Below are positions 29,301-38,461 of a DNA stretch of 50,764 bases, in pieces. Location of the stretch: assembly GCA_022360175.1 (NCBI GenBank), contig JAKSDI010000084.1:1-50764 (forward strand), given 5' to 3'. The translations under genes were made by a program, and so were the position numbers. The notes under the pieces are model-generated. The model was not told the DNA's origin. It was given only the letters and a program-made list of their open reading frames with translations, and made no database searches. This DNA comes from Chitinophagales bacterium (GTDB taxonomy: Bacteria > Bacteroidota > Bacteroidia > Chitinophagales > Saprospiraceae). Numbering within the stretch: the stretch's first letter is position 1; every line of letters begins with the position of its first letter.

Positions 29301-32300
29301 GCGATGCTGGTCTTCAATGATCCTAATCTGTACGGATTACGCCTCGCATTAGGTGGAGGGAAAGCAGGTGGCCTGGCCGGTTTATCTATTGATATTCTTT
29401 ATAAAAAAATTACAGATGATGTAGGTGTCTTTCAGATTGAATTTACTTTCCCGGATGCCATCCGAAAGATCAATTTTGGTGCTGTAAATATTACCTTACC
29501 CGAAATTGGAATCAAAATATACACCAATGGAGATTTCTTCATTGATATTGGTTTCCCTTACAATCTGGACTTCAGCAGATCATTCTCTATTTCAGCCATC
29601 ATCTATGGAGTACCTGTAATAGGCTCAGGTGGTTTTTATTTTGGAAAACTCAGCGGAGCAACTTCCACACAAGTTCCACAAACAACCAAAGGCACTTTCA
29701 AACCTGTGATAGAGTTTGGCTTAGGCCTTCAATTGGGCTTGGGGTATAATTTCCAGGCAGGACCATTAAGTGCAGGTTTTGCGCTTACTGTCTTTGGTAT
29801 TATTGAAGGGGTCATTGCTACCTTCCATCCATATGATTCCAATAGCCAGGCACTCGCATTGGCAGAAGACAACAGTGTACAAAGTAGCAACTACTTCAAG
29901 ATCACTGGTATGGTAGGCATCATTGGTTTGATGTATGGCAAATTGGATTTTGCAATCATCCAGGCTTCCTTAAATATTAAAATATCTATATCACTTCAAA
30001 TAACCTACGAATCATATAAAGCGATTCCTCTCATTGCCACTGTCTCTGTAGATGTCAGCCTAAAGGTAAAAGTCCTTTTCGTTAAGATTAGCATATCCTT
30101 CCATATGAAAGTCTCAGCGAAGTTTGTCATCGGAACCGATGAATTGGATAAAGCTCCATGGTATGATGGCAATGATACGGAGGCCTTTATGCTCCGAAGC
30201 AGTGCCTTATTAAGCAAAGGCCCTGCCGCTATTCGTCTAGCTGCTCAACAAATCAATCCAAAACCTAAGCGATTAGTGCTGGATACGGATAAGCCGACAC
30301 TTAATTTGGTTTTGGCACCTCAATTTACAGTGCTTGCACCAGAGAGTGCTACTGCTTATACTGATCAACAAGGCGCATTTGTTACACTAATGGCTATTGA
30401 TGCCCCCGATGCTACACAAAACACAACAGATCCGGGAGATACATCCTTCGAACAATTATGTGCGACCTATTTCCCCTGGTTAATTGATGCATTGCAAAAA
30501 GAAAGCGGTGATGTGGTGACTCTAAAAGCCGCCATGGCAAGTACTGTTACTCAATCCCAACTTGAAGACTTTGTAGATCGTTTGGCAAACACCAATGATC
30601 CTGCCCTAACAATTGCTCAATTACTCAGCTTCCTGGATGATAGCTTTATTCTAGATATCAGTACTCATGAAAATGTAATGGGTACAGCAGCAGAAGCTCA
30701 ATTAGAAAATGGGGCTACCCTTTTCCCATTCTTCGATGGCCTTTCTTTAACGGTGCCTGCTGCGAGTGGTACTGGTACCAGCACCATTGATCTTGAGGAA
30801 TATGCTACCGCCAATACTACCTATCAACAGGAAGTGGCCAAAACACTAGCTGAAGTAGAAGCACAAATCGATTACGATGATGCTCCTCAGGAAAACCCTA
30901 TGCCTGAAGAGGATAGTGTACAATCCATGTCCAGCCTGGTTTTTGTTGATACATTTATGATGATTGGCCGCCAGCTACTCCTAGCAGCACAAAATGCACT
31001 AGATGATTATTCCTATTCATTAACATCAACTGATACGATCAGTGGTATAGTCAGCTGGGCCAATGCACAGGGTAACCATTTGACAAATGAGGATATAGTC
31101 AATTCTAACTTGACACATCAACTCACAGCAGGCATCAGTCTTGACATCCGCGGCATACAGTATATTATCCAGGCTCAAGATACACTATCTGCTGTCGCAA
31201 ATAAGTTCACTGATTCAAGTACCGATGATAGATGGACCGTACATGAAAAGCAAATTATTATTAGCAACTACATGGGGCGAGTGCTTAATGGAGGGGTTGA
31301 GATACAATTGAAAAATTCAGAAGACCAAACTATTCCTTACGTTACTATAGTAGGAGACTTCTTTGACAATATAGCCTCATCACTAGGGATCAGCATTGAT
31401 AACCTGGCTAGTCAAACGGTATTATATACCACAGAAGGACTACTGAAATCATCGAGTATATTATCTATACCTGATTTCACATACGAAACAGCTCCAGCAG
31501 CAGCAGCAGGAGATCCTTCTTCCGATACACTACAAAGCATTGCCAGATTCTTTGGTTTATCCGTTACTGATTTAGCAGATGATAATGATGCAGTGGAAAA
31601 TATCTATTCAGTAGCAGCAAATGATGGTGTTCTTGCTTTGGCGAATCTATCCGCACTATCTGTATCTGAGCTATGGGACGCTATACAGGCAACTGCTCAG
31701 GTAGCACAAACGGCAGGTATGGTATCACGCTTCCTGATGTTTGGTTTGAGGCTTCCTAATGCCAGTGGGCTTAGCTTATCTGATGGCTTCCTCTATTCCA
31801 AGGATCAATCTGCTTATGCATTTTATCAATTGACAGGGCAGCAATTCCCAACTCCTGCTACGGCTACCGATACTTTCCCTCTTACCATTTCAAGGGCAGA
31901 TAGTGCTCATGGAGTAGACTTGAGTTTTATTACATTTAATTCTACAGAGGATAAAAGTGCTACAGCAGATTTGATTGATGCTTTCAATGATTTGACAATC
32001 GTATTAGATTGGGCGAAAGCTGGTAATTTTATTCCTACACCAAGTATAGAAATATTACCCTTATCGGATGTTATAGCTAAAACATTAAGCCTGAATTCAT
32101 TTGCTCAATGGAACAGTTCAGATTTCAGTTCTCTTATCGCACTGACTAACCGGGATGGTACATTGACAGAAGATGGCTCTCAACCACAAGCAACATTATG
32201 GCCACTACCAAATAGCCTGACAGGAGATGTTGCTACACTACAAAGTAACATTAGTGCTTTATTCCCTTCCAGTGAATTGCAGGATGTATTGAATTTACTA

Positions 32301-35300
32301 CCACAATATGTACCTCAGGTAGGTACAAGCTCTCCTGCGACCAATCGCACGCAGTTTACAAATATCGATCAATGGGCCTGGACAACCAGAGTAGATTTTG
32401 AAATCAAACGTTTGCCTCTTGTAAGCATGGATGAAAGTGCAAAAGAAGGAGACCAAACAACACCTCAAGGCCCAGCTTCAGCACCATCTATACCCAATGT
32501 ATATGAAATGGTAGGGCCTTCTGACGAAGCTGGTTTATTACTGGATCAGTTGCTTACAGCAATGGATGCTTTAGGAGAGGATATTGCAAGCGCAGTCTTT
32601 TTATTATATCCTCAAGGACCAGACTCTCCTACTGGTTTGTCCACCTTAGGTGATAGTGAATTCTTAAGTTTTATCACACAAACAAATTTATCAACAGAAA
32701 CAAATCCACTACGATCAGCTGCACTGGCACTGGCGACAGACGATGGCAGTGCACCTAGGGGTATTGCCAATTCGCCAGGAGAATTTGTCAAATTACTTTG
32801 GGAATTAAGCACTGTCAGAAGTGGTGGATATTTCCTTTATTATCAGGATGTTGAAAGTGGTGATGGTTTGCCTTCTTCCATCTTTGATTCCAGCGGGACT
32901 GCTACCTTAAGCATGGTTGTCACTTATGCTGCTTCAGGAAGTTTCTCATTTGGAAATACAGTACCAAACTTTGTCAATTCTTTTGTAACAACAGATGCCA
33001 TTGACACCTCAAATGATGTAGTACAATTGCTATCGCAAAAGGCTTTAGCCAATAGTGCAGCAATAACATCAACAGATAGCCTCGCTTCTTTATCTGCAAT
33101 TTATGGATCAGGTGTAGGACAGATTGCACTTAGTAATGCGGCTACATCTCTAGTACAAGCTAAAGAAATTCCTTTACAGGGGCTGGTACATCAATTGACG
33201 GAAAAAGAGGTGCAGGATACCAGCCAGACATTAAATAATTTGGCAGCTTATTATTCTGTAGGTGCAAAAACACCTATTACTGCCAATGACATTAGCAATT
33301 TCAATCCTGGTGTAAGTGTAGAGCTGGGAGCGGTCTACTATATTCCTCCCATCACTTATGTAATTGGAAATGCTACCGTAGGAAGTAACTTTGAATCCAT
33401 TGCTAATTACTATAACATCAATATTGAAGCTCTGGCAGTTAATGCCATGAATGTAGAAGGTATTTTCACTGAAAAATCAACAGTCAGTATTAATTCTGAG
33501 CAGTTTGACTTACGTTCTACCCTCGGCCCTGGTAACATAGGCTTCCAATTGGATCGAGTAAATATGGGTGAACCTACCACTCTACCAAGCGATCCTACAC
33601 AAGCGCAGAAAGACGAATACGCAGCGCAATACATGTACATGCTTTACAATACCCTCTCTGCTGGTATTGAAAGTAATGTATTCTTCAAATCCAGCGCTTT
33701 AGGACTTCCATTTGGACCACAGACTGAAGATGATAACAATAATACCCAAAATGCAGAACTGGCACTTGCTTCAAAAGCAAGCAGGCAAGCTAGCAAACGA
33801 GCATTTTTAGCTGCTGCTCAAGATGACGATTACACCTACAAGCAAGCGCTGGGTTTTGGTAGTAAATCCAAAGTTGATCCGGCCGCTAAAAAAGCTGCTG
33901 CTGCTGGTATTACCAGTACCAATCCATACATTGGTGTAGGAAGCACTACTCAGGTAGGCCTGCGCTGGCAAGATTTATTTGGTAACACGACTATCACCCC
34001 ATTCGAAAAAGTACCGGCGGATTATACTGGTGCAATCAATGGTGAAGCTGCTACCATTAAGTACAACGATTTATTAATTGGTATTGGCGAATGGCCTAAT
34101 ACACAAACCAGTCATATTTACAGAAGTATTAGTGATGCCTCTAATCTCCCTATTAACTTTTTATTTGATACCACCGCTTATGATGGACTCGATAATGCGA
34201 AACAGCAGATAGAAAAAGATCTGGCAAAATATATACAAATCTTTTTCCAACTGAACCAGGATTACTCTGATTTGGAAACACCTATTCCAGGAGTAACAGG
34301 CAATGCAGTGACCATCAGTTTAAATAATGTATTGCTCAAAAACCCTATAGTTGACCTAACAGAAAGCCAGGCAGGGCAAATAAGTACCTACGTAGTAGAC
34401 TGCATCAATTATCTAAACAGCCTACTTGCTGACACCACAGGTACACAGCCTACAGCCGATTTATTATTCCCTGTTTCCCTAAACAGCCTAGTTGATGGAA
34501 ATATCATTGAGTTAGATTTATCTCTGACTATAAAACGAAAAGCAACATTAACTGAAGCCAATGTAGCTGGATTAGATAAAGGCCTCACGGCCACTTCCGC
34601 TATACTACCGCAGGCAGATCAGGGAGAAACAGCCGCTTACACCACCTATGCAACCGCTTTTGAAGCAATCTTCCAAGACGACCAGTGGTTTATGAAAGTA
34701 GGGGAAGGATTGCAAGAACAAAACGATGATCAAAGCCAGGTCAATCAACAACTTTGGACTGTTCGTTTTGGTAAAGTAGCAGGGGTAGGTGTCTTCTTTA
34801 AGATAGGTGACACGGCAAGTTATTATACACCAGAACCAGTAGCTACTGCACTGGAAAGCGATTCTGTGAGTATAGAAAACTATACAACAGGAGAAAATAC
34901 CACTTCCGATTTTAGTGGAGTTGATCTCAACTTATGGTTCCAGACTGTACTTGATGCAGTAGATGAATTTTTATCAGCAGAAGACTCTACTTCTGTTTTT
35001 ATTCTAGACAAGATATTAGGTACAGATGATCCGCTACAAGATGGTTATCTGGGTAAGGTTTTGAATTCAAAACGTTCTTTAGCAGATAATATTAGTAGTA
35101 CCGTCAAGCCGATTTTAAGTACCAGTGCTTCAGATACCTCCTCCATTAGTACAGCAGCGGAGAAGATCAAGCAGCAATTACTCAATCAGATTGGTGCCGC
35201 TTATAAAGCTGGTGCAACCATTGTTTTTGATTTAGAAGATGTAAGTGGAGGATCTGAAAATGAAATGTCTCAACCACCTAATCTATACGGACAACCTGTT

Positions 35301-36980
35301 GGTAGCATTGACAATGAAGATGCTGCGAATCAGAACTTTTCATTAACAGCAGCAACGATCCCACTTGCGATCCAATCCGTTGACAATAATGGCAATACAG
35401 AGCAAATACAACCAAGGTTAGCCTTTGTATTCAACTCTAAAAATGTACTGCAAGAAGCTTATGTACCTTTAGAGATGGAATATAAAATCAGCCACCTCGA
35501 GTTTGATCGTCAGACTGTACCAGGAATAGAAGGTTATGTAGAGAGTCGTTGGTTAGCTTTTGTAAATGGGCCGTTTACCTATAAACTAGGAGATGGTGTA
35601 TCTAACATACCTGTAGTCAATAGAGCATTGCCTACTCCTCCAAGTGTTCAGGAACAACTAGCCCAAAAAGCTATAGATGAACCTAGCACGGCTGAAGAAC
35701 TCACGAAATGGGATTATAGCTTCAATTATACTTATGATCAAGGAGCAAGCGATGTGATTCAGTTGAGTATAGAATTGAATTTACCACCAAGTATAAGCCC
35801 AACCACATTATTGGCAGATGAACCTGACTTATTTACTGCATTGGCTCAATTTGTAACCAATTATCCAGCAGTAGAACAGGACTTGAAAACATACTTGCCA
35901 AAAATGAATGAAGAAGAGCCTGATTCGGCAAGTGTACAAGGAGCAGAAAAAGCAGTCAAAGCTTTCCAGGAGTACTTGAACGATGTAGCAGTAGCCTATG
36001 CAGCTCATATTGAACCATCAGCAGAACTAGCTACTACAAATACACCAGAAAAAGTAGAAATCACCTTTAGTATGTTTCTTGATAAACAATCTGAATCAGG
36101 AGATGAAAATACAGAAATTGCTCGAGTAGATATTTTCGATATCAATATCATAAAGAACGGGACTACGTATAGTGCAACTTATGATGCTCAGACAAATACT
36201 ATTTCCGGTGATGATGGCAAGATTGTCTTGCCAGCTATGCTTATTGAAATTGAACCTAGCGTATACGAAGCAGAGGCTCTTTCTGATCCGCCTGAAAATG
36301 TGACGATTGCATACATTTATCAGAACATTAATAATTCTGATGAATATCTGACTTATGAAGACGCTTTGCAAATCCCTGATCGAATAGTATCTATGAATAC
36401 ATTAGACGTTTTAGCTTATCAGGATGCCTGGTCTTCTATTTATGTGCAACGAAACAAGATATTATTCCCGATTGAAGATAGAGATCATATATCTACAACG
36501 GAATACTTCCTGTTCCAAACACCTGTGGTGAAGTTTGCCAATGTGATCATTCCTCGCCTGGTGTTTACTGAGTTTAATCTTGGAAGTGCTAAGGAAGCAA
36601 ATCTATCCACCGCTTTAAAAGCAAGCCTGGAAAACTTCTTTAAGGAATTATTTACAGAAGGAGATGGCACTACTTCTATTGAAGCAGCAATGACAAGTGG
36701 CTATGCATATACACTAAATGCCATATTAGAAAATGAGGTACGTACACTTATTCCAATAAGTATGCTACCACCAACCGAAGCAGAAGTTGATCCAAATAGT
36801 ATTCCCGCTTTTGTAGATATCTTCAGTACGAGTATTACTGATTGGGTAAGTAACAATCAACCTACTCTGGATGGTAAACCAAGCATAAATATGGAGTTGA
36901 GGATATTCGGAGGTTTGACTAGTAAACAACCTTTGCTGGTAGTGAAAAACCTGATTTTCTCAGTATTGGAGAATAGCTAG
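26379..36980 (+). CDS. Giant beta-rich protein, DUF6603-like, with internal LysM-like modules
   Basis: The product has 3533 residues. Residues 1-1250 are alternating polar/hydrophobic beta strands with recurring units such as FHTSFDLTF, YDFNAGFDVSLNF, GSWIYTAINFELLLGYEF. Residues 1060-1250 contain a Gly-rich hydrophobic stretch (DFFIDIGFPYNLDFSRSF, FGLGLQLGLGYNFQAGPLSAGF, FGIIEGVIATFHPYD) that I associate with DUF6603 proteins (moderate confidence). Several LysM-like modules follow: near 1595 (IIQAQDTLSAVANKFT), 1653 (DFFDNIASSLGISIDNLA), 1716 (DTLQSIARFFGLSVTDLA), 2232 (DSLASLSAIYGSGVGQIA) and 2326 (SNFESIANYYNINIEALA). The last 1000 residues have two-layer beta style and acidic loops (IEIEPSVYEAEAL). 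No signal peptide, sorting domain or classical membrane helix is seen. It is the last gene of the operon, 21 nt after the EEP-like gene. Its role is unknown. A long amphipathic beta structure could bind lipid or form a fibre or tube, which is speculation. Confidence 0.85.
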   Translation: MAQNQALTNLYNAIKDQGTNAFVLDASFLTSGLNDSSITVPSDYDDNVVKAFQQDKIESFEVTVSDDTANWNGDDQFTLSKISLPVFNKNVKEAGKLLFAIEDSTLIVQIYSPLSSWNWSDSFPFMKGFPFNKIPLKKATFIFTTQDGNYPWGSTDSSAMKVEAGPVQNISTDIIPPAITKPVASLFSNINFPTDYIGFYGVLNLKDYDGEKVQYPTTQVTAYFPIVNEEKGVSLFYLNVSDPKITLSIPPPAKKEDNGEKQTNDGDDDNTDQSPGLEVQAGISIGEGDDAIAYDLSAEILKDETNSFRFGLTYQEDANILSPGAVLKLFDNEGSYFSGTPAVLQQYLTEIGLLGFSLSGIVGEQSNVDTVAASIGSKPGTEFTPITDPSNSLDFTFKGFNLNWTLLNPLCDDEDVSQSFVFHTSFDLTFNPDDGSSKLEFTIEFNSDLQFSAKADGSLSIQDLISTVSGGGISLPSSVQASISDISLVMDNKQGSYDFNAGFDVSLNFLTLNNEPVLQIDGGQVEISAITPSSDSNNGSANGQEVGRFAAATPQTAYKAKVSGLLGVGPFAANASVEYDGQQNPTRWNISASLAEALEINKLINLFFDPGGNYQLPTEFFPGDPKIKTFSIDAVIPSGQKKVVTVQGLEVMVPSDEDDLATTYDIETTFEWKFTLGSAEVGIDNATIKVDYDSSRDEGLQYTGSAVGSWIYTAINFELLLGYEFKIIDNKSNQILFAEWEGFRAEYNITNELLSFSLKGWTLGSLIQALVRTIGNPYFTLNAPWDLLDKVSLDGLSVIINMAKDVEDRVSASYTLSSPLNLGFMTIESLIFRKAPKENGNGSQITLAMKATIAPGLESVLEGANKDKFENLTNENKGQDVNDMPTVPGQGQEYFKLFLLVLGQKIGISGSADFNNTKEVICALSKVPSTDTTTNPVDPAMGSTPGQPYYEASNNWLIATHMGILKVGQAWTIDAMLVFNDPNLYGLRLALGGGKAGGLAGLSIDILYKKITDDVGVFQIEFTFPDAIRKINFGAVNITLPEIGIKIYTNGDFFIDIGFPYNLDFSRSFSISAIIYGVPVIGSGGFYFGKLSGATSTQVPQTTKGTFKPVIEFGLGLQLGLGYNFQAGPLSAGFALTVFGIIEGVIATFHPYDSNSQALALAEDNSVQSSNYFKITGMVGIIGLMYGKLDFAIIQASLNIKISISLQITYESYKAIPLIATVSVDVSLKVKVLFVKISISFHMKVSAKFVIGTDELDKAPWYDGNDTEAFMLRSSALLSKGPAAIRLAAQQINPKPKRLVLDTDKPTLNLVLAPQFTVLAPESATAYTDQQGAFVTLMAIDAPDATQNTTDPGDTSFEQLCATYFPWLIDALQKESGDVVTLKAAMASTVTQSQLEDFVDRLANTNDPALTIAQLLSFLDDSFILDISTHENVMGTAAEAQLENGATLFPFFDGLSLTVPAASGTGTSTIDLEEYATANTTYQQEVAKTLAEVEAQIDYDDAPQENPMPEEDSVQSMSSLVFVDTFMMIGRQLLLAAQNALDDYSYSLTSTDTISGIVSWANAQGNHLTNEDIVNSNLTHQLTAGISLDIRGIQYIIQAQDTLSAVANKFTDSSTDDRWTVHEKQIIISNYMGRVLNGGVEIQLKNSEDQTIPYVTIVGDFFDNIASSLGISIDNLASQTVLYTTEGLLKSSSILSIPDFTYETAPAAAAGDPSSDTLQSIARFFGLSVTDLADDNDAVENIYSVAANDGVLALANLSALSVSELWDAIQATAQVAQTAGMVSRFLMFGLRLPNASGLSLSDGFLYSKDQSAYAFYQLTGQQFPTPATATDTFPLTISRADSAHGVDLSFITFNSTEDKSATADLIDAFNDLTIVLDWAKAGNFIPTPSIEILPLSDVIAKTLSLNSFAQWNSSDFSSLIALTNRDGTLTEDGSQPQATLWPLPNSLTGDVATLQSNISALFPSSELQDVLNLLPQYVPQVGTSSPATNRTQFTNIDQWAWTTRVDFEIKRLPLVSMDESAKEGDQTTPQGPASAPSIPNVYEMVGPSDEAGLLLDQLLTAMDALGEDIASAVFLLYPQGPDSPTGLSTLGDSEFLSFITQTNLSTETNPLRSAALALATDDGSAPRGIANSPGEFVKLLWELSTVRSGGYFLYYQDVESGDGLPSSIFDSSGTATLSMVVTYAASGSFSFGNTVPNFVNSFVTTDAIDTSNDVVQLLSQKALANSAAITSTDSLASLSAIYGSGVGQIALSNAATSLVQAKEIPLQGLVHQLTEKEVQDTSQTLNNLAAYYSVGAKTPITANDISNFNPGVSVELGAVYYIPPITYVIGNATVGSNFESIANYYNINIEALAVNAMNVEGIFTEKSTVSINSEQFDLRSTLGPGNIGFQLDRVNMGEPTTLPSDPTQAQKDEYAAQYMYMLYNTLSAGIESNVFFKSSALGLPFGPQTEDDNNNTQNAELALASKASRQASKRAFLAAAQDDDYTYKQALGFGSKSKVDPAAKKAAAAGITSTNPYIGVGSTTQVGLRWQDLFGNTTITPFEKVPADYTGAINGEAATIKYNDLLIGIGEWPNTQTSHIYRSISDASNLPINFLFDTTAYDGLDNAKQQIEKDLAKYIQIFFQLNQDYSDLETPIPGVTGNAVTISLNNVLLKNPIVDLTESQAGQISTYVVDCINYLNSLLADTTGTQPTADLLFPVSLNSLVDGNIIELDLSLTIKRKATLTEANVAGLDKGLTATSAILPQADQGETAAYTTYATAFEAIFQDDQWFMKVGEGLQEQNDDQSQVNQQLWTVRFGKVAGVGVFFKIGDTASYYTPEPVATALESDSVSIENYTTGENTTSDFSGVDLNLWFQTVLDAVDEFLSAEDSTSVFILDKILGTDDPLQDGYLGKVLNSKRSLADNISSTVKPILSTSASDTSSISTAAEKIKQQLLNQIGAAYKAGATIVFDLEDVSGGSENEMSQPPNLYGQPVGSIDNEDAANQNFSLTAATIPLAIQSVDNNGNTEQIQPRLAFVFNSKNVLQEAYVPLEMEYKISHLEFDRQTVPGIEGYVESRWLAFVNGPFTYKLGDGVSNIPVVNRALPTPPSVQEQLAQKAIDEPSTAEELTKWDYSFNYTYDQGASDVIQLSIELNLPPSISPTTLLADEPDLFTALAQFVTNYPAVEQDLKTYLPKMNEEEPDSASVQGAEKAVKAFQEYLNDVAVAYAAHIEPSAELATTNTPEKVEITFSMFLDKQSESGDENTEIARVDIFDINIIKNGTTYSATYDAQTNTISGDDGKIVLPAMLIEIEPSVYEAEALSDPPENVTIAYIYQNINNSDEYLTYEDALQIPDRIVSMNTLDVLAYQDAWSSIYVQRNKILFPIEDRDHISTTEYFLFQTPVVKFANVIIPRLVFTEFNLGSAKEANLSTALKASLENFFKELFTEGDGTTSIEAAMTSGYAYTLNAILENEVRTLIPISMLPPTEAEVDPNSIPAFVDIFSTSITDWVSNNQPTLDGKPSINMELRIFGGLTSKQPLLVVKNLIFSVLENS

Positions 36981-37059
36981 TGTTTTGTTAATACTGAAAT
37001 GATCGGTAGAGACTTCGGAGAAGTCGGAAGTTTATTGAAAAGGCTTATGATAGAAATTT

Positions 37060-37113
37060 CGACTTCGGATGAAGTCGCATATTCTGTTATTTGTGCGACT
37101 CCATCCGAAGTCG
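37060..37113. repeat. 20-bp stem, one mismatch, 14-nt loop
   Basis: Left arm 37060-37079 starts CGACTTCGGATGAAGTCGCA; right arm 37094-37113 is its reverse complement except for one base. Each arm is itself a near-palindrome (GACTTC...GAAGTC), so alternative folds exist. Confidence 0.85.
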
Positions 37114-37117
37114 AGAG

Positions 37118-37137
37118 TTTTTTGCCTAGGCAAAAAA
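37118..37137. repeat. Perfect 20-bp palindrome TTTTTTGCCTAGGCAAAAAA
   Basis: Exactly self-complementary. It resembles a very short hairpin with a T-run on one side and an A-run on the other, which on either strand gives a T-tract after or before GCCTAGGC. Possible termination role for the convergent genes. Confidence 0.8.
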
Positions 37138-37181
37138 GATGCGATTTCTCCGAAATCTTTACTCTGGCAGAACCCATCATT

Positions 37182-37227
37182 CATTTGATGCTCAACAAGG
37201 CACTAGTGTTTTGTTGAGCATCAAATG
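37182..37227. terminator. 17-bp perfect stem-loop between convergent genes
   Basis: CATTTGATGCTCAACAA (37182-37198) pairs exactly with TTGTTGAGCATCAAATG (37211-37227) over a 12-nt loop, and pairing continues outward past a one-base bulge. No T-tract follows on either strand, so a terminator role is only suggested by position between the giant gene and the hydrolase. Confidence 0.5.
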
Positions 37228-37345
37228 ATGATTATGCTTGGTCCACGTATTTCACAAATTCTCAAGATTTTTGTGCAATTCCAGCAATTCGTGAATAACA
37301 TACGATCCGCAGTAGGCAGGTTTATTTTCCTATGGAATATGGAAT

Positions 37346-38353
37346 TTAATTTTTATTCTCAGCCTTCCATATTTCAAGTGTTTTTAATGGTGTACCATTA
37401 CTCCAGGCACCCATGTATTGCTGTTCGGGAGTATCCCCAATAGCAACTTCACAGTTTGCTCCATTTAAAGTACAATCCATTAAAGCATCCATGAGTTTCC
37501 AAAAACAATAATAATCAGCTGCATCTGTTTTAGCAATGCGAAGCGCCCTTTCTGCATTTACATTGCGTAAGCCCGTGTCAAACGTCATATCCAGCGAATA
37601 ACATTCATTGTGTTCTGAAGTAAGTGCGGGGTTTCCAGTACTATCAGGAATAATACGAATAAGGTTTCGCTCAGGTGTATTAATTGCAGTCTCGTATACC
37701 TTTCTTCCCAACTTTTCTCCTACCACATAATCATTAATGCTAACTACTATTAAAAGCTTCAGCGATTCAGGTAGATTTTCATAAGAATCTAATAAACCTC
37801 CCTTAAATGGCCCTGTCCCTGGAGCACAAAGCAAGGCTCCTTTCGGTTTGGGTAAACCTAATTCGTCCAATCGGTTTAATATGTTTGCAGAAATAGCTCC
37901 TCCATAACTATGCCCAATAAAAAATAATGCATCTTCATCAGGATAAACATGCCCTTCTGTTTTCAATAATTCAAGTGCTTCTTTTATTGCATAAGTAGCA
38001 TTATCTACAAATTTTCGAGTACTTGGAGAAAAAAGATTACGCTGATACCTTGGATAAATCACGATATGCCCTTGTTGTACCAAATGCCTTATCCACCCAC
38101 CATATACCATTGGATTAATTGCTCCATATCCATGATTAAATACAATCACGGATGCAGTATCTACTTGTTCACTCATCGGTTCAAACAACCAAAAGCCATC
38201 AGATTTATCGGCGTAGTCCTGAAACCAAATTTCTTCTGTTATATAATCTCCACTCCCCGGTCCTTCGGCAGCCTGCCCGGGGCCTTCCGGCAAATTATCA
38301 AGAGGTAGAATCGCTAATTGAAACAAACAAAATGGTATAAACCAGAAAATCAT
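37346..38353 (-). CDS. Alpha/beta hydrolase, probably exported
   Basis: The product has 335 residues, starting at an ATG. A hydrophobic N-terminus (FWFIPFCLFQLAILPL) suggests a signal peptide. The fold is shown by the oxyanion-hole region VIVFNHGYGA, by the nucleophile elbow IGHSYGGA with S149, and by a late ISINDYVVG-like strand (VVSINDYVVGEKLG) likely to carry the acid. A histidine in TSEHNECYSLD may complete the triad. Substrate unknown; dienelactone-hydrolase or PET-hydrolase-like enzymes look similar. It is transcribed divergently from gpsA with a gap of about 108 nt. Confidence 0.75.
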   Translation of the reverse strand: MIFWFIPFCLFQLAILPLDNLPEGPGQAAEGPGSGDYITEEIWFQDYADKSDGFWLFEPMSEQVDTASVIVFNHGYGAINPMVYGGWIRHLVQQGHIVIYPRYQRNLFSPSTRKFVDNATYAIKEALELLKTEGHVYPDEDALFFIGHSYGGAISANILNRLDELGLPKPKGALLCAPGTGPFKGGLLDSYENLPESLKLLIVVSINDYVVGEKLGRKVYETAINTPERNLIRIIPDSTGNPALTSEHNECYSLDMTFDTGLRNVNAERALRIAKTDAADYYCFWKLMDALMDCTLNGANCEVAIGDTPEQQYMGAWSNGTPLKTLEIWKAENKN

Positions 38354-38432
38354 TTAAGCACAAGTTTTAGGTATAAACGCCTTATTCTAATCCTTGTTGG
38401 CATCAACTGGCTAAATTTCTATATCTTATTTG

Positions 38433-38440
38433 TACATTTG
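38433..38440 (+). promoter_or_regulatory. Candidate -7 box for gpsA
   Basis: TACATTTG matches TAnnTTTG and lies 21 nt before the preferred gpsA ATG at 38462. No good TTTG is found 20 nt upstream. Confidence 0.4.
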
Positions 38441-38461
38441 AGGCCAAACCAGCGCGATTTA

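Larger units (their letters stand above)
36977..37227. repeat. Nested hairpin cluster bounded by a 13-bp direct repeat
   Basis: CTAGTGTTTTGTT occurs at 36977-36989, overlapping the stop region of the giant gene, and again at 37203-37215. Between and around the copies lie several hairpins: GACTTC-GGA-GAAGTC near 37011-37025; a 20-bp stem with one mismatch at 37060-37113; a perfect 20-bp palindrome at 37118-37137; GATTTC-TCC-GAAATC near 37143-37157; and a 17-bp perfect stem at 37182-37227. The GACTTCGGA-type half-site recurs at least four times. The region is between convergent genes and has no plausible ORF. It may be a mobile repeat (MITE/REP-like), a double terminator or a structured RNA. 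Confidence 0.7.

Noticed and set aside
21217-36980. Contractile injection system or phage tail operon
   Set aside because: No sheath, tube, baseplate wedge, ATPase or tape-measure-like gene is present. LysM-like modules alone are not enough.
38318-38461. Longer gpsA N-terminus from ATG 38318
   Set aside because: It would overlap the divergent hydrolase start and place 48 unrelated residues before the Rossmann motif. The ATG at 38462 fits family length.
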